Positions 45,910 to 54,604 of a stretch of 64,000 nt of DNA are shown here, in pieces (position 1 is the first letter of the stretch; each line of letters starts with the position of its first letter). Source of the DNA: JAKAWM01 sp049966695 (GTDB lineage: Bacteria; Actinomycetota; Acidimicrobiia; Acidimicrobiales; Palsa-688); assembly GCA_049966695.1 (NCBI GenBank), contig JBMFUG010000002.1, positions 1 to 64,000 on the forward strand, read 5' to 3'. The position numbers and the translations under genes were made by a program. Below the pieces are notes generated by a model, which saw nothing but the letters and a program-made list of their open reading frames with translations, was not told the DNA's origin and did no database searches.

Positions 45910-46947
45910 CTACAGGGACGTCTTGTAGATGTACTTGGCGACGTTGGGGTTGTTGATGTCTTGAGTCGTCATGACCACGTTGGGCAGCAGTACCTCTTTC
46001 TTCGGGATGAGGTTCTTCTTGCCAGTCAGGTAGTCGTAGGCGTACTGGACGCCGAGCATGCCCTCTTCGGCAGGGTTTTGGGCAATCAGGATGTTTATCA
46101 CGCCTTGCCTCAGGAGCTTGACCTCGCTGGGCTCTGCATCGTAACCGGCGACGAAGATCTTGCCCTTGTCACCGGCGGCAGCCACGCCCTCGCCTGCGCC
46201 CTGTGCCGAGTACAGGTTGGTGCCAAAGATACCGACCAGGTTGGAGTGGGCGAGGACCAGGGCCCGGGCCTGTGACTCTGCGGTGGTCTGGCTATCGTTG
46301 TCGTACTCGACAGCAACAACGCTCATGTGGGGGTACTTCTTCATCTGGGCGAGGAAGCCTTCCTGGCGCAGGTCCGTGGTGGAGACGCCCTTTTCTACGT
46401 TGATGACAGCGACAGCGCCCTTGTAGTGGGCTGCAGCAGCGATCGCCGCCGCCGCCGCCTCGCCGCCTTGGTAGTTGTCAGAGCTGATTGCCCCGGCCAG
46501 TATCGAGCGGTTGTTGAGGGTCGTGTCCACGGTAATGACGGGGATGCCAGCTTTTACATAGGCGTCGATCGGGCCGAAAAGTGCTGTGGCGTCAGTCGGC
46601 GCGATGAGCAGGGCGCTCGGGTGGGTCGCCAGCGTGGCGTTGACGATCGGTGTTTGAAGCGTCGTGCTCCAGGTCGTGGCGCCCTTCCATATCAGGTTGA
46701 CACCGAGCTTGGCCGCTTCGGCTTTGGCCCCGATGCCCATCGTGATGTAAAAGGGGTCAGTCGTTAGGCCAGGAATGAGCACGATGTTGTACTTCGGTGC
46801 GGCGGCCTTGGTGGCCGCGCTGGCTGACGGTACCCCAGCGCCCGTGACCCCGGACGCGAGGGCACTAGCGGCCAAGAGGGCCGCTGTGGCCGAGCCTGCG
46901 GCGCGGTAGCGCCATTTCCTGTTGCCGAGTAGGTTTCTCTTTTTCAT
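45910..46947 (-). CDS. CUT2 sugar ABC transporter, substrate-binding protein
   Basis: A 345-residue exported protein: signal peptide at residues ~1-42 (KKR n-region, Ala-rich core), then YNIVLIPGLTTDPFYITMGIGAKAEAAKLG, the type I periplasmic-binding fold seen in ribose/galactose-binding proteins. NPAEEGMLGVQYAYDYLTGKK near the end is also typical. No lipobox Cys is apparent, which is unusual for an actinobacterial binding protein. AGGAGG lies 5 bases before the ATG. Third gene of an ATPase-permease-binding-protein operon. Confidence 0.93.
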   Translation of the reverse strand: MKKRNLLGNRKWRYRAAGSATAALLAASALASGVTGAGVPSASAATKAAAPKYNIVLIPGLTTDPFYITMGIGAKAEAAKLGVNLIWKGATTWSTTLQTPIVNATLATHPSALLIAPTDATALFGPIDAYVKAGIPVITVDTTLNNRSILAGAISSDNYQGGEAAAAAIAAAAHYKGAVAVINVEKGVSTTDLRQEGFLAQMKKYPHMSVVAVEYDNDSQTTAESQARALVLAHSNLVGIFGTNLYSAQGAGEGVAAAGDKGKIFVAGYDAEPSEVKLLRQGVINILIAQNPAEEGMLGVQYAYDYLTGKKNLIPKKEVLLPNVVMTTQDINNPNVAKYIYKTSL

Positions 46948-47008
46948 TTTCCCTCCTGTATGTTTCCCTGCACGAGCTGGGCTTTGCGCCCAGCTGGTCC
47001 GACAGGTC

Positions 47009-48064
47009 TTAGCGCTCGGCTAGGCGTAGCCTCACTTGGTCGAGCGCGACAGCCGCAACGATGATGATGCCGGTGGCGACCTCGGTCCAAGAGCCGTTGA
47101 CGTTGATCAGGACGAGCCCAGTCACAAGCAACGAGATGATCATCGTGCCTACGAAAGTCCCGAGCATGTGGCCACGCCCACCAAAGAGGCTGGCTCCCCC
47201 GATCACCACGGCTGCTATTGCGTCGAGCTCGTCGTTCTGGCCAGACAGCGGGTTCGCGACGTTGAAGTTGGCCATGACCATCATCCCGGCCAACCCCGCG
47301 AGCAGCCCGGAGATCGTGTAAACCCAGACCAAGTGACGGTCGACGTTTATGCCAGCCCGGCGTGCCGACAGGCCGTTGCTGCCTATTGCAAAAGTCCGCA
47401 GGCCGAAGCGGGTGCGGTGCAGGAACAGGCCGAACGCTACTGTAACGACAATTGCGACCAGGAACGTCGAGTATATCCAGCCACCGATCGCGCTAGTGCC
47501 GATATTGCCGATCTGAGGAGGCAAGTTGGACACCTCGGTCCCGCCGTTTATAAGCGACGGCGCTGCCCCTACAGCGGTCAAGCTCCCGAGGGTCACTATG
47601 AAAGGTGGCAACTTCAGGCGAGTAATGAGGAAGCCGTTCGCGAAGCCGATCGCCGCTCCGACAGCTAGTGCTACGGCAAAACCTGCAACGGTGGTCAGCA
47701 CGTCCCCGTCGTGGGAGCCAAGCATGGACTGCATGACTGCCCCGGACACCATGCCGCTGAAGCCAAGGACGGCACCGTCTGAGAGATCTATGCCACCGGT
47801 CAGGATCACGAAAAGTTGCCCCGCGGCAAGGAGCAGGTACTCGACTGAATAATCAGAGATGCTGAGCCAGGCTTGCTTCGTGAACAGCTCGGTGTTTAGG
47901 AGCCCGAAGACGAGCACCATGAGGACCAGCACGCCCACGATCCACAGGTCGCCTATACGGTCGACCAGGTCCAGCCAGGAGGAGCGTTCGCCCTGGCTTG
48001 CGGGCCTAGCGGGGGCGCTCGTGGTGCCGGGAGCCGAAAAAGCGGCTGGGAGCTTCACAGGCAT
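47009..48064 (-). CDS. CUT2 sugar ABC transporter, permease
   Basis: A ~351-residue RbsC/FrcC-type permease with about nine or ten helices. VILTGGIDLSDGAVLGFSGMV (near residue 100) is the family signature, and GRGHMLGTFVGTMIISLLVTGLVLI is the conserved C-terminal cytoplasmic loop and helix. I chose ATG 48064, 37 bases after the ATPase stop; an earlier in-frame codon (48130) would overlap the ATPase gene. Works with the adjacent ATPase and binding protein to import a monosaccharide. Confidence 0.93.
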   Translation of the reverse strand: MPVKLPAAFSAPGTTSAPARPASQGERSSWLDLVDRIGDLWIVGVLVLMVLVFGLLNTELFTKQAWLSISDYSVEYLLLAAGQLFVILTGGIDLSDGAVLGFSGMVSGAVMQSMLGSHDGDVLTTVAGFAVALAVGAAIGFANGFLITRLKLPPFIVTLGSLTAVGAAPSLINGGTEVSNLPPQIGNIGTSAIGGWIYSTFLVAIVVTVAFGLFLHRTRFGLRTFAIGSNGLSARRAGINVDRHLVWVYTISGLLAGLAGMMVMANFNVANPLSGQNDELDAIAAVVIGGASLFGGRGHMLGTFVGTMIISLLVTGLVLINVNGSWTEVATGIIIVAAVALDQVRLRLAER

Positions 48065-48101
48065 TGCGGGCCCTTGCTCGATGAAAGGGAAATGGCCATG
48101 C

Positions 48102-49004
48102 TCATGGCGCCTTGGTGGCCAGGGCCGCACCAGTGATCCAGCTCACGATGTCGTCCACGGTGCTTTCTTCACGCCGGAGGTTGGCGATGACCTCTCCTTG
48201 GAACAGCACGACCACGCGCTTGCAAAGCCGGTACACCTGAGGCAGGTTGTGGCTGATCAGGAGCACCGGCACGCCCTGTTCCGCGACCGACGCCACAAGT
48301 TCGCCCACGCGCTCTTGTTGTTCGACCCCGAGCGCGGCCGTGGGCTCGTCCATTAGGATCACCTTAGAACCCCAAGCGACCGCTCGGCCGACGGCGATGG
48401 CTTGGCGCTGGCCACCCGACAAACGCCCGGCGAGGGCGTTGACGGAGGCCACGCGTATCTTGGTCCGGTCGAGGTCTGCCTGTGCCTCTTTGGCCATGGC
48501 TTTTCGGTCGAGCCAGCCGAACCACCCGAGCGGTCCCCTTGCTACCCGTTCGCGCCCGAGGAATATGTTGGCCCAGAGCGACAGGTCTGGCGCTAGCGCC
48601 AGGTCCTGGTAAACGGTCTCAATGCCGAGGCGGCGAGCCTCCAAGGCCGAGGAGAACGTCACACGCTTGCCTTCGACGTAGATCTTCCCGGCGTTGGGTT
48701 GCAAGCCTCCAGAAATGATGTTGACAAGCGTCGACTTCCCTGCCCCGTTGTCGCCCACCAGGCCCACGACTTCGCCCGGGAAGATGTCGAGGTCGACCCC
48801 TCGGAGGGCTTGCACGCTGCCAAAGTGCTTGGTGATTCCCCGGACGGCAATGACAGGAGCCTTGCCGTCCATGCTGGCCGTGGTCCCGAGCAGCTCGTCG
48901 CCGGGACTGGTGCTCTTGAGCGCGCTGGCTCCGTTCGCCGTTGTCGAGTCTTGGGGGGGCGGGCTCCCGGGCTTGCCGGGAGAGCCAGTCGTGTCATTGC
49001 TCAT
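48102..49004 (-). CDS. CUT2 sugar ABC transporter, single-domain ATPase
   Basis: A 300-residue ATPase with Walker A VGDNGAGKSTL (near residue 83), Q-loop TVYQDLAL, signature LSGGQRQA (near 195), Walker B VILMDEPTAAL (near 214) and the H-loop LLISHN. Most CUT2 ATPases are ~500-residue double-domain proteins; this has one domain, as in FrcA of fructose/mannose transporters. Residues ~1-47 are a disordered Gly/Pro/Ser/Thr extension. It is the first gene of the operon, behind a ~190-base leader with four 22-bp repeats and a LacI-type promoter-operator. Confidence 0.93.
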   Translation of the reverse strand: MSNDTTGSPGKPGSPPPQDSTTANGASALKSTSPGDELLGTTASMDGKAPVIAVRGITKHFGSVQALRGVDLDIFPGEVVGLVGDNGAGKSTLVNIISGGLQPNAGKIYVEGKRVTFSSALEARRLGIETVYQDLALAPDLSLWANIFLGRERVARGPLGWFGWLDRKAMAKEAQADLDRTKIRVASVNALAGRLSGGQRQAIAVGRAVAWGSKVILMDEPTAALGVEQQERVGELVASVAEQGVPVLLISHNLPQVYRLCKRVVVLFQGEVIANLRREESTVDDIVSWITGAALATKAP

Positions 49005-49078
49005 GGGCGCCTCCTGGTCCTGTCTGATGTGGCGGGCCTCGTGGTCCTAGCTAGTGGGCGCTTCGTCCTGGTAGCTGT

Positions 49079-49173
49079 GGCTCGTCTGCCCACCCGTGGT
49101 GGCTCGTCTGCCCACCCGTGGTGGCTCGTCTGCCCACCCGTGGTGGCTCGTCTGCCCACCCGTGGTGGCTCGT
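49079..49173. repeat. Four 22-bp tandem repeats in the ABC operon leader
   Basis: A 22-bp unit beginning GGCTCGTCTGCC is repeated perfectly at 49079, 49101, 49123 and 49145, with a partial fifth copy from 49167. It lies between the predicted transcription start (~49195, minus strand) and the ATPase ATG (49004). The unit length is not a multiple of three and no frame carries it, so it is a transcribed leader rather than a coding repeat. Confidence 0.97.
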
Positions 49174-49177
49174 CCAT

Positions 49178-49230
49178 GACAACGTTGTCGTATGGGCGGC
49201 ATTTGTAACATGCGGAAAGAGACTTGTCAA
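49178..49230 (-). promoter_or_regulatory. Promoter and LacI-type operator of the ABC operon
   Basis: On the minus strand, TTGACA (49230-49225) is followed by a 17-bp spacer and TACAAA (49207-49202). An extended TG lies one base before the -10. The perfect palindrome GACAACGTTGTC (49178-49189) sits at about +6 to +17 of the predicted start. A nearly identical module precedes the AGE isomerase gene. Repression by the nearby LacI protein is inferred. Confidence 0.8.
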
Positions 49231-49379
49231 GGAGGGCCCCGTTCAGCCTGGCGTTGAGCTACAAGCTGCCATCGGCGCCACCGCCTGGGGGGCTGTGCAC
49301 GGCGTGATGGCTTGCGTGGGGCAGGCGGCGGTCATATTGAGTGCTGCACGAGCTCGTTGGCGCCTGTGTGGTGCATCCG

Positions 49380-50786
49380 TCAGGCCAGCGGTCGGCTGGC
49401 GCCACGGGCCGCAGCCCCGAGAGCGGCCTTGATGGCGCCCACCAGGCTCGGAGCGACTGGCAGCAGCGGGAGCAGGCAGGCCTGGAGCGCATGATATATG
49501 TCCGGCTTGCCGTACCAGGGGAAAGCTTTGGGCCTGTTGTTGTTGTCGAACAGTGGGTACCAGCCTCCCCTCTGGTGGTCTATCAGCACCTCAGAGGCAT
49601 AGTCCCAAAAGCGTCGGTACCAGGTTTCGTACTGTGCGTCACCCGTCAGGCGGTACAAGTACGCGCTGGTGCTGATCGCCTCTGTAACTGGCCACCAATA
49701 GTGGTCTGGGTTGGCAAGCCCGCCGTCCCAGTCGACAGTGTAAGCGAGCCCACCGTGCTCCCAGTCCCACCCGACCTCGACAGCTTTTTGGAACAAGGCC
49801 TCCGCCGCGTGTAGGTGCCAGCTCTTGTCGGGGGGCCTAGTGGCGCTTGGGCTGCTATCGCTGCCCGAAGAGCTCATGGCAAGCCTCGTGGCGCCGCTGC
49901 CGTCGTTGTCCCCTGCTTGCAGGTCGCCGTTGGCTATGGCCGCGCAGGCCACCAAACGCGCCCACTCGACCGAGTGGCCGACTGTCGCCCCGTAGGGCCT
50001 AAAGGGGTGGTCTAGGTGCTCTCGGTTGTACTCCATGAGAGGTTGCCAAGAGGTGTCATAATGCTCGGGCAAAAGCCAGGCGTTGGCCCTGGCGAACCCG
50101 TTGACCAGTTTGGACGCGATGCGGTCCGCCCGCCTTTTCAGGTCGGGGCGTCCCGTTGCGTCGGAGGCTGCGAGGAAGCTTTCGGTGAGGTGCATGTTGC
50201 TGTTGGCCCCCCTATAAGCCTCAAGCTCGCGCCAGTCCCTGTCGAAAGCCTCCCGAGACGCTCCCTCGTCCTCAGCCCAAAAGTGCTCGTCGATGACGGC
50301 GGTCACGTCGTCGAACAAGTCGACGGCCGCGGGGTGGCCAGCGGCCAGCGCCGTGCTAGCTGACAACAGCACGAAGGCATGGTTGTACGCGCTCTTCGTA
50401 GCGTCGGTAGGTCCATTGCGGCCCACGGCGTTGTAGTAGCCGCCACTGTGGGTGTCACGGTGCCGCTCCCACATGGCGCGCAGGCCCATGTCTACGACGG
50501 CTGAGCACCCAGGCACCCCGAGAAGCTCGCCTGCCGCGTAGCTGTGGACCGCGCGCGCTACCGTCAACAGGTTTTGTTGCGGCTGGGACGCCGGTGGGCA
50601 GCCAGCTGGCAACGGCTGGCCGTTGTCGTCGAGTTCAAAGAACCAGCCCGTCTCGCTGGCCGTTGGCCGGAAAAACCGGAGCAGGCGGGCCGCTTGGTCG
50701 TTGAGCCATGCCTCGTGCTGTGGCAAAGACAACCAGCTTGTGACGCTTGTGGCTTGGTCGCGGGCTAGTGGTGGGGGCATAGTCAT
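49380..50786 (-). CDS. AGE-family aldose-ketose isomerase (YihS/mannose isomerase-like)
   Basis: A 468-residue (alpha/alpha)6-barrel protein of the N-acylglucosamine 2-epimerase superfamily. YRGANSNMHLTESFLAASDAT (near residue 210) carries one of the conserved catalytic-type histidines, and GATVGHSVEWARLV (near 280) another; FLDDNG-like ELDDNGQPLP opens the barrel region. This block resembles D-mannose isomerase and YihS (sulfoquinovose/mannose isomerase) more than the nucleotide-binding renin-binding branch. A true start at ATG 50786 has GAGG 9 bases upstream; the frame continues to 50858 without support. A ~40-residue acidic insert with SSSGSDSSPSATRP is near 315. Divergent from LacI. Confidence 0.85.
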   Translation of the reverse strand: MTMPPPLARDQATSVTSWLSLPQHEAWLNDQAARLLRFFRPTASETGWFFELDDNGQPLPAGCPPASQPQQNLLTVARAVHSYAAGELLGVPGCSAVVDMGLRAMWERHRDTHSGGYYNAVGRNGPTDATKSAYNHAFVLLSASTALAAGHPAAVDLFDDVTAVIDEHFWAEDEGASREAFDRDWRELEAYRGANSNMHLTESFLAASDATGRPDLKRRADRIASKLVNGFARANAWLLPEHYDTSWQPLMEYNREHLDHPFRPYGATVGHSVEWARLVACAAIANGDLQAGDNDGSGATRLAMSSSGSDSSPSATRPPDKSWHLHAAEALFQKAVEVGWDWEHGGLAYTVDWDGGLANPDHYWWPVTEAISTSAYLYRLTGDAQYETWYRRFWDYASEVLIDHQRGGWYPLFDNNNRPKAFPWYGKPDIYHALQACLLPLLPVAPSLVGAIKAALGAAARGASRPLA

Positions 50787-50813
50787 GGTCGTTACCTCGG
50801 CTAAGTTCTTGGC

Positions 50814-50834
50814 CGGGCCGGGTTGGCCGGCCCG
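50814..50834 (-). promoter_or_regulatory. Stem-loop in the AGE gene leader
   Basis: CGGGCCGG (50814-50821) pairs perfectly with CCGGCCCG (50827-50834) around a 5-base loop, ~20 bases upstream of the AGE ribosome-binding site. A 12-base direct repeat TTGGGTACGTGC (50904 and 50934) lies further up the leader. These could modulate translation or stability of the ~220-base leader. Confidence 0.35.
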
Positions 50835-50992
50835 AGGGTTGTCAGGGGGCGCACGCACCAGAGCGGACGGGGCTAGCCCTATGCGGCGTGGGCCCGCTCC
50901 TTGTTGGGTACGTGCTCATTGTGCACTTGTTCTTTGGGTACGTGCCGCGCCCCTTAGTCTTGCGCTGGTCTTGCGCTTGCTGCCCATTTGAT

Positions 50993-51045
50993 GACAACGT
51001 TGTCGTGTGGGCAACATCTGTAACATGCGAGGAGCAAGTTGTCAA
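50993..51045 (-). promoter_or_regulatory. Promoter and LacI-type operator of the AGE isomerase gene
   Basis: On the minus strand, TTGACA (51045-51040), 17-bp spacer, TACAGA (51022-51017), then the palindrome GACAACGTTGTC at 50993-51004. Spacings are identical to the module before the ABC operon, and ~45 of 60 surrounding bases match. The divergent LacI gene starts at 51075, so one repressor could control both directions. Confidence 0.8.
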
Positions 51046-51074
51046 GGGGGGCCATAAGTGCTTAGGCGGCGGTT

Positions 51075-52145
51075 GTGAGCGCTGACAGCGAGATGGCCCG
51101 TCGGCCCACTATGGCGGACGTCGCCCAGCTGGCGAAAGTCAGCTTGAAGACGGTTTCGCGGGTTGCCAACAGCGAAGCGAACGTTGCCCCTGCCACGGTA
51201 CGGGCAGTGCAACAAGCAATGGTGAAGTTGGGTTACCGTCGCAATGAGTACGCTCGCGCTCTACGCCAGCGGCGGACGGCTCGCATGCTAGGGCTCGTCA
51301 TCAAAGACGTGTCGAACCCATTTTACGCGTCTATCGCTCGAGGCGTAGAAGAGGAGGTGAGGGACAGGGGGTTGCTCGTGGTGGCCGGCAGCTCCGACGA
51401 AGACGCGGAGCGGGAGCGGGCTTTGCTGGAGATTTTCTGTGAGCAACGAGTGGGCGGGCTCCTGGTGGTCCCGACCGGGAGGGACTATAGCTTCCTTGCC
51501 TCCGAGCTGGCCTTAGGCACGGCCATCGTGTTCATTGACAGGCCCGGTCACAACATCGCAGCTGACACCATCTTGTTGGACAACTACGAGGGAGCTCGCG
51601 CTGCGACGGAGCACCTGATCACTTACGGGCACCACCGGGTGGCTTTCATCGGCGAGCTCCCCGACGTTTTCACCACCGTGGAACGTGCCAGAGGGTACCG
51701 CGCGGCAATTTCGTCCGCTGGGTTGCGTTATGACAAACAAATTGTCAAGATCGGCTGCCACAGCACCGCTGCTGCTGCGGCCGCGACCAGGGAGCTGTTA
51801 TCGTTGCCCGACCCGCCGACGGCTATATTCGCTTGCAACAACCGCATCACCTTCGGTGTCTTGGCGGCGCTTTCTGGCTTAGAGCACCGGGTGTGGCCGG
51901 CTCTTGTTGGCTTTGACGACTTCGAACTTGCCGCCAATATGTCGCCCCCCGTGTCAGTGGTCGCCTACGACCCCGTGGAAGTGGGCCGCCAGGCGGCTAG
52001 GCTCATATGCGAGCGACTGGACGGGGCCACAGTTGCGCCGCGCCAGATCGTCATCCCTACAAAAGTGCTCGCACGGGGCTCCGGCGAGCTCCCGCCTCGA
52101 GAGCCCAGCGCCGGCCTGCGCCGGTCCGCTCCAGCCAATGCCTGA
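51075..52145 (+). CDS. LacI-family transcriptional regulator of the ABC/AGE/kinase genes
   Basis: A 356-residue repressor. The HTH and hinge region is TMADVAQLAKVSLKTVSRVANSEANVAPAT (residues ~12-42), followed by a type I periplasmic-binding-like effector domain with LGLVIKDVSNPFYASIARGVEEE (near 75) and WPALVGFDDFELAANMSPP (near 275). The C-terminus (VLARGSGELPP) is complete. It starts the plus-strand run LacI-FGGY-DhaK-DhaL-aldolase and is divergent from AGE. GACAACGTTGTC sites before AGE and the ABC operon are the likely targets. GTG 51075 or ATG 51093. Confidence 0.93.
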   Translation: MSADSEMARRPTMADVAQLAKVSLKTVSRVANSEANVAPATVRAVQQAMVKLGYRRNEYARALRQRRTARMLGLVIKDVSNPFYASIARGVEEEVRDRGLLVVAGSSDEDAERERALLEIFCEQRVGGLLVVPTGRDYSFLASELALGTAIVFIDRPGHNIAADTILLDNYEGARAATEHLITYGHHRVAFIGELPDVFTTVERARGYRAAISSAGLRYDKQIVKIGCHSTAAAAAATRELLSLPDPPTAIFACNNRITFGVLAALSGLEHRVWPALVGFDDFELAANMSPPVSVVAYDPVEVGRQAARLICERLDGATVAPRQIVIPTKVLARGSGELPPREPSAGLRRSAPANA

Positions 52146-53511
52146 ACTGCTCCTTGGCATCGACATCGGCACGACGATGACCAAAGCTGCCGTTGTTAGC
52201 GCAGAAGGCAAGGAGCTGTCCTGGGGCCGAGCTAGGACTCCTTGGCGCGAGGTCCCTACTGGTGCCGAAGCCGACCCTGGCGACATCTTTGATGCTGTGC
52301 TGAAGGCGGTCGCCGACGCCTTAGACGCGGCACCGGTGGGCCAAGTGGCAGGTGCGGGGGTGACGAGCATGGCGGAGACGGTTGTCCTGCTGGGAGCCGA
52401 CGGTCGTGCGCTCTGGCCGTGCATTGCATGGCACGATACGAGGGGGCAGGACGAAGCAACCGAGCTGGCCAGCGTTTTCGGTGCGCAGGAGCTTGTGCGG
52501 CGTACAGGCCTTAGCCCTTCACCGATGCCCACGCTTGTAAAGTTGGCATGGCTGGACAGGCATAATGGGCCCAAACCGCTACGAGCGCTAAGCATGGCGG
52601 ACTGGGTCGTCTACCGCCTTGGCGGTGACCAGGCAGCCGAGGCTTCGCTTGCGTGCAGGACCGGCGCGCTGTGCTTGGCCACGCGCAGCTGGTGGGGGGA
52701 AGCTCTCGAATGGGCTGGAGCAGACGCCAGCCTTTTCCCACCCGTGGTGCAAGCAGGTACGCGAGCCGGCCGGTTCTCGCCCGGCGGTCGGCAGCGAAAC
52801 TTAAACGGCGGCCCAGGGGGGCTGGAGAAACTTGTAGGTGCTGCCTTGACTTCCGCCGGGCATGACCACTTGTGCGCTGCCGTTGGGGCCGGTGCCATCC
52901 GGGCTGAACAGGTCCTGGACTCCTGCGGCACGGCAGAGGCGCTGGTGCGTACTGTGGCACCGCTCGCCGAAGACGACCTAAGCCGAGCTGTCGCAACTGG
53001 CCTTGAAACAAGCTGGCACACCGTGCCGGGGCACCAGGCGCTCGTGTCGGGCCACGCTCTTGGCCTTGTCTTGGAGCGCGTCCTGGCCCTTGTGGGTGCT
53101 GCTGGCCCAGAGGCCGTGAGCGCCCTCGACGCCGCTGCCGCCAAAGTAAGCCCCAGCGGTCTTCAGGTCGTCTTGGACAGCCCTTATGGTGGCCCGTCTA
53201 TAGCGGGCCTTGGCCCAGGAGCCTCACCTGCAGCCCTTTGGAGCGCCGCCCTCGACGCTGTGGCTGCTTGGGCAGCGCGGACCGTGCCGGCTATGGAAGC
53301 TATTGCCGGTCCTGCGGCTGAGCTGGTGCTGAGCGGCGGGTGGGCACGTTCCGACGGTTTAAGGCTACGCAAGTCCAAGCTCCTGCCTCGGGTTAGGTGG
53401 CCAAAGGTCACCGAGGCCGGCGCCAGGGGCGCGGCGCTGTTCGGCGGTATGGCGGCCGGGCTTTTTGGCGAGCCGGCAGACTTCCCCAGGCCGCCAGAGC
53501 GTCTGTTGTGA
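52138..53511 (+). CDS. FGGY-family carbohydrate kinase
   Basis: A 457-residue kinase from ATG 52138, overlapping the LacI stop by 8 bases. GIDIGTTMTKAAVVSAEG (near residue 6) is the ATP phosphate-binding N-motif, and CIAWHDTRGQDEA (near 100) the sugar-binding strand. DSCGTAEALVRT (near 265) and ELVLSGGWARSDGLRLRKSKL (near 405) are the C-terminal ATPase-fold blocks. Substrate is not obvious; xylulose-, gluconate- or ribulose-type kinases share this length. Context suggests phosphorylation of the ketose formed by the AGE isomerase. Confidence 0.88.
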   Translation: MPELLLGIDIGTTMTKAAVVSAEGKELSWGRARTPWREVPTGAEADPGDIFDAVLKAVADALDAAPVGQVAGAGVTSMAETVVLLGADGRALWPCIAWHDTRGQDEATELASVFGAQELVRRTGLSPSPMPTLVKLAWLDRHNGPKPLRALSMADWVVYRLGGDQAAEASLACRTGALCLATRSWWGEALEWAGADASLFPPVVQAGTRAGRFSPGGRQRNLNGGPGGLEKLVGAALTSAGHDHLCAAVGAGAIRAEQVLDSCGTAEALVRTVAPLAEDDLSRAVATGLETSWHTVPGHQALVSGHALGLVLERVLALVGAAGPEAVSALDAAAAKVSPSGLQVVLDSPYGGPSIAGLGPGASPAALWSAALDAVAAWAARTVPAMEAIAGPAAELVLSGGWARSDGLRLRKSKLLPRVRWPKVTEAGARGAALFGGMAAGLFGEPADFPRPPERLL

Positions 53512-53582
53512 GATTTTGGCATTGGCGTTTTTGAGAGGGACATAGAGAGGAGCTGACTAGCTTGTCTGGCAACGAGGTCGGT

Positions 53583-54602
53583 ATGCAAAAGATCATCAAC
53601 GAGCCGACAAAGTTCGTGGACGAGGTGCTTGAGGGTGTCCTCCTGGCGCACTCGGCCAGCTTGCAGTCTCCCAGTCGCCGGGTGGTCGTCCGCCGTAGTG
53701 CTCCGCAGCCGGGCAAGGTGGCGATAGTGACTGGAGGAGGTTCCGGGCACCTGCCGCTGTTCATGGGGTACGTGGGCGAGGGGCTTGCCGACGGGGTTGC
53801 TATCGGGGACGTTTTTGCCTCCCCGAGCAGCGAGCAGGTAGTCGAAGCGACTAGGGCCGTTGACGGAGGGGCGGGCGTGCTGTACCTGTACGGCAATTAT
53901 TCGGGTGACGTGATGAACTTTGACCTGGCAGCCGAGCTTTGTTCGGCGGACGGCACCGAAGTGGCCACTGTGCTCGCAACTGACGACGTCGCTTCTGCTG
54001 CGGCTAGCGCGTCGGAGCGCCGCAGGGGTGTGGCGGGGATAGCCTTCCTGTACAAGGTCGCGGGGGCATGTGCTGCGCGAGGGGCTTGTTTGGCCGAGGT
54101 GGTCGGGGTGACCAAGCGTGCGGCAAGCGGCCTGCGCTCAATGGGCGTCGCCCTGTCGCCGTGCGTGGTGCCGGCTGCCGGCAGGCCGACCTTTGACCTG
54201 CCAGATGGCCAGATGGAGATCGGTATGGGCATCCACGGTGAGCCAGGCGTGCGCAGAGGCCCGCTCGAGCCCGCCGAAAAAATTGCTGAGCAGCTCATGA
54301 GCCAAATCCTTGCGGACTTGGCGTACCGAGAAGGCGACCAGGTGGCGGTTTTGGTGAACAGCTTGGGGGCGACTCCGCGCGAAGAGCTTTACGTGCTTTT
54401 CCGTTCGGTGCACGCCTTGGCAGCCTCGGCTGGCCTCGAGGTCCGACGGGCCTTAGTCGGTGAGTACGCCACATCTCTCGAAATGGCGGGTGCTTCAGTG
54501 TCGCTCCTGCGCCTTGACGAAGAGCTCCTGGAACTGCTGGACGCACCGTCGTCTTCCCCACTTGTCGCGTTCCCGGTGGCCTCAGAGGGACCGAGGCAGT
54601 AG
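53583..54602 (+). CDS. dhaK: DhaK-type ketose kinase subunit
   Basis: A 339-residue DhaK. IVTGGGSGHLPLFMGYVG (near residue 52) replaces the usual GGGSGHEP motif with HLP, a change that occurs in DhaK-like proteins of sugar clusters. The substrate-histidine region GMGIHGEPGV (near 218) is kept, as is AIGDVFASPS. DhaK binds the ketone substrate covalently to His. With DhaL it phosphorylates dihydroxyacetone or, in some actinobacterial homologues, erythrulose. The HLP variation supports a substrate other than dihydroxyacetone. ATG 53583 chosen; TTG 53562 possible. Confidence 0.88.
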   Translation: MQKIINEPTKFVDEVLEGVLLAHSASLQSPSRRVVVRRSAPQPGKVAIVTGGGSGHLPLFMGYVGEGLADGVAIGDVFASPSSEQVVEATRAVDGGAGVLYLYGNYSGDVMNFDLAAELCSADGTEVATVLATDDVASAAASASERRRGVAGIAFLYKVAGACAARGACLAEVVGVTKRAASGLRSMGVALSPCVVPAAGRPTFDLPDGQMEIGMGIHGEPGVRRGPLEPAEKIAEQLMSQILADLAYREGDQVAVLVNSLGATPREELYVLFRSVHALAASAGLEVRRALVGEYATSLEMAGASVSLLRLDEELLELLDAPSSSPLVAFPVASEGPRQ

Positions 54603-54604
54603 CC

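Noticed and set aside
49079..49173. 22-bp tandem repeat array as a CRISPR
   Set aside because: Units are directly adjacent with no unique spacers, and no cas genes are nearby.
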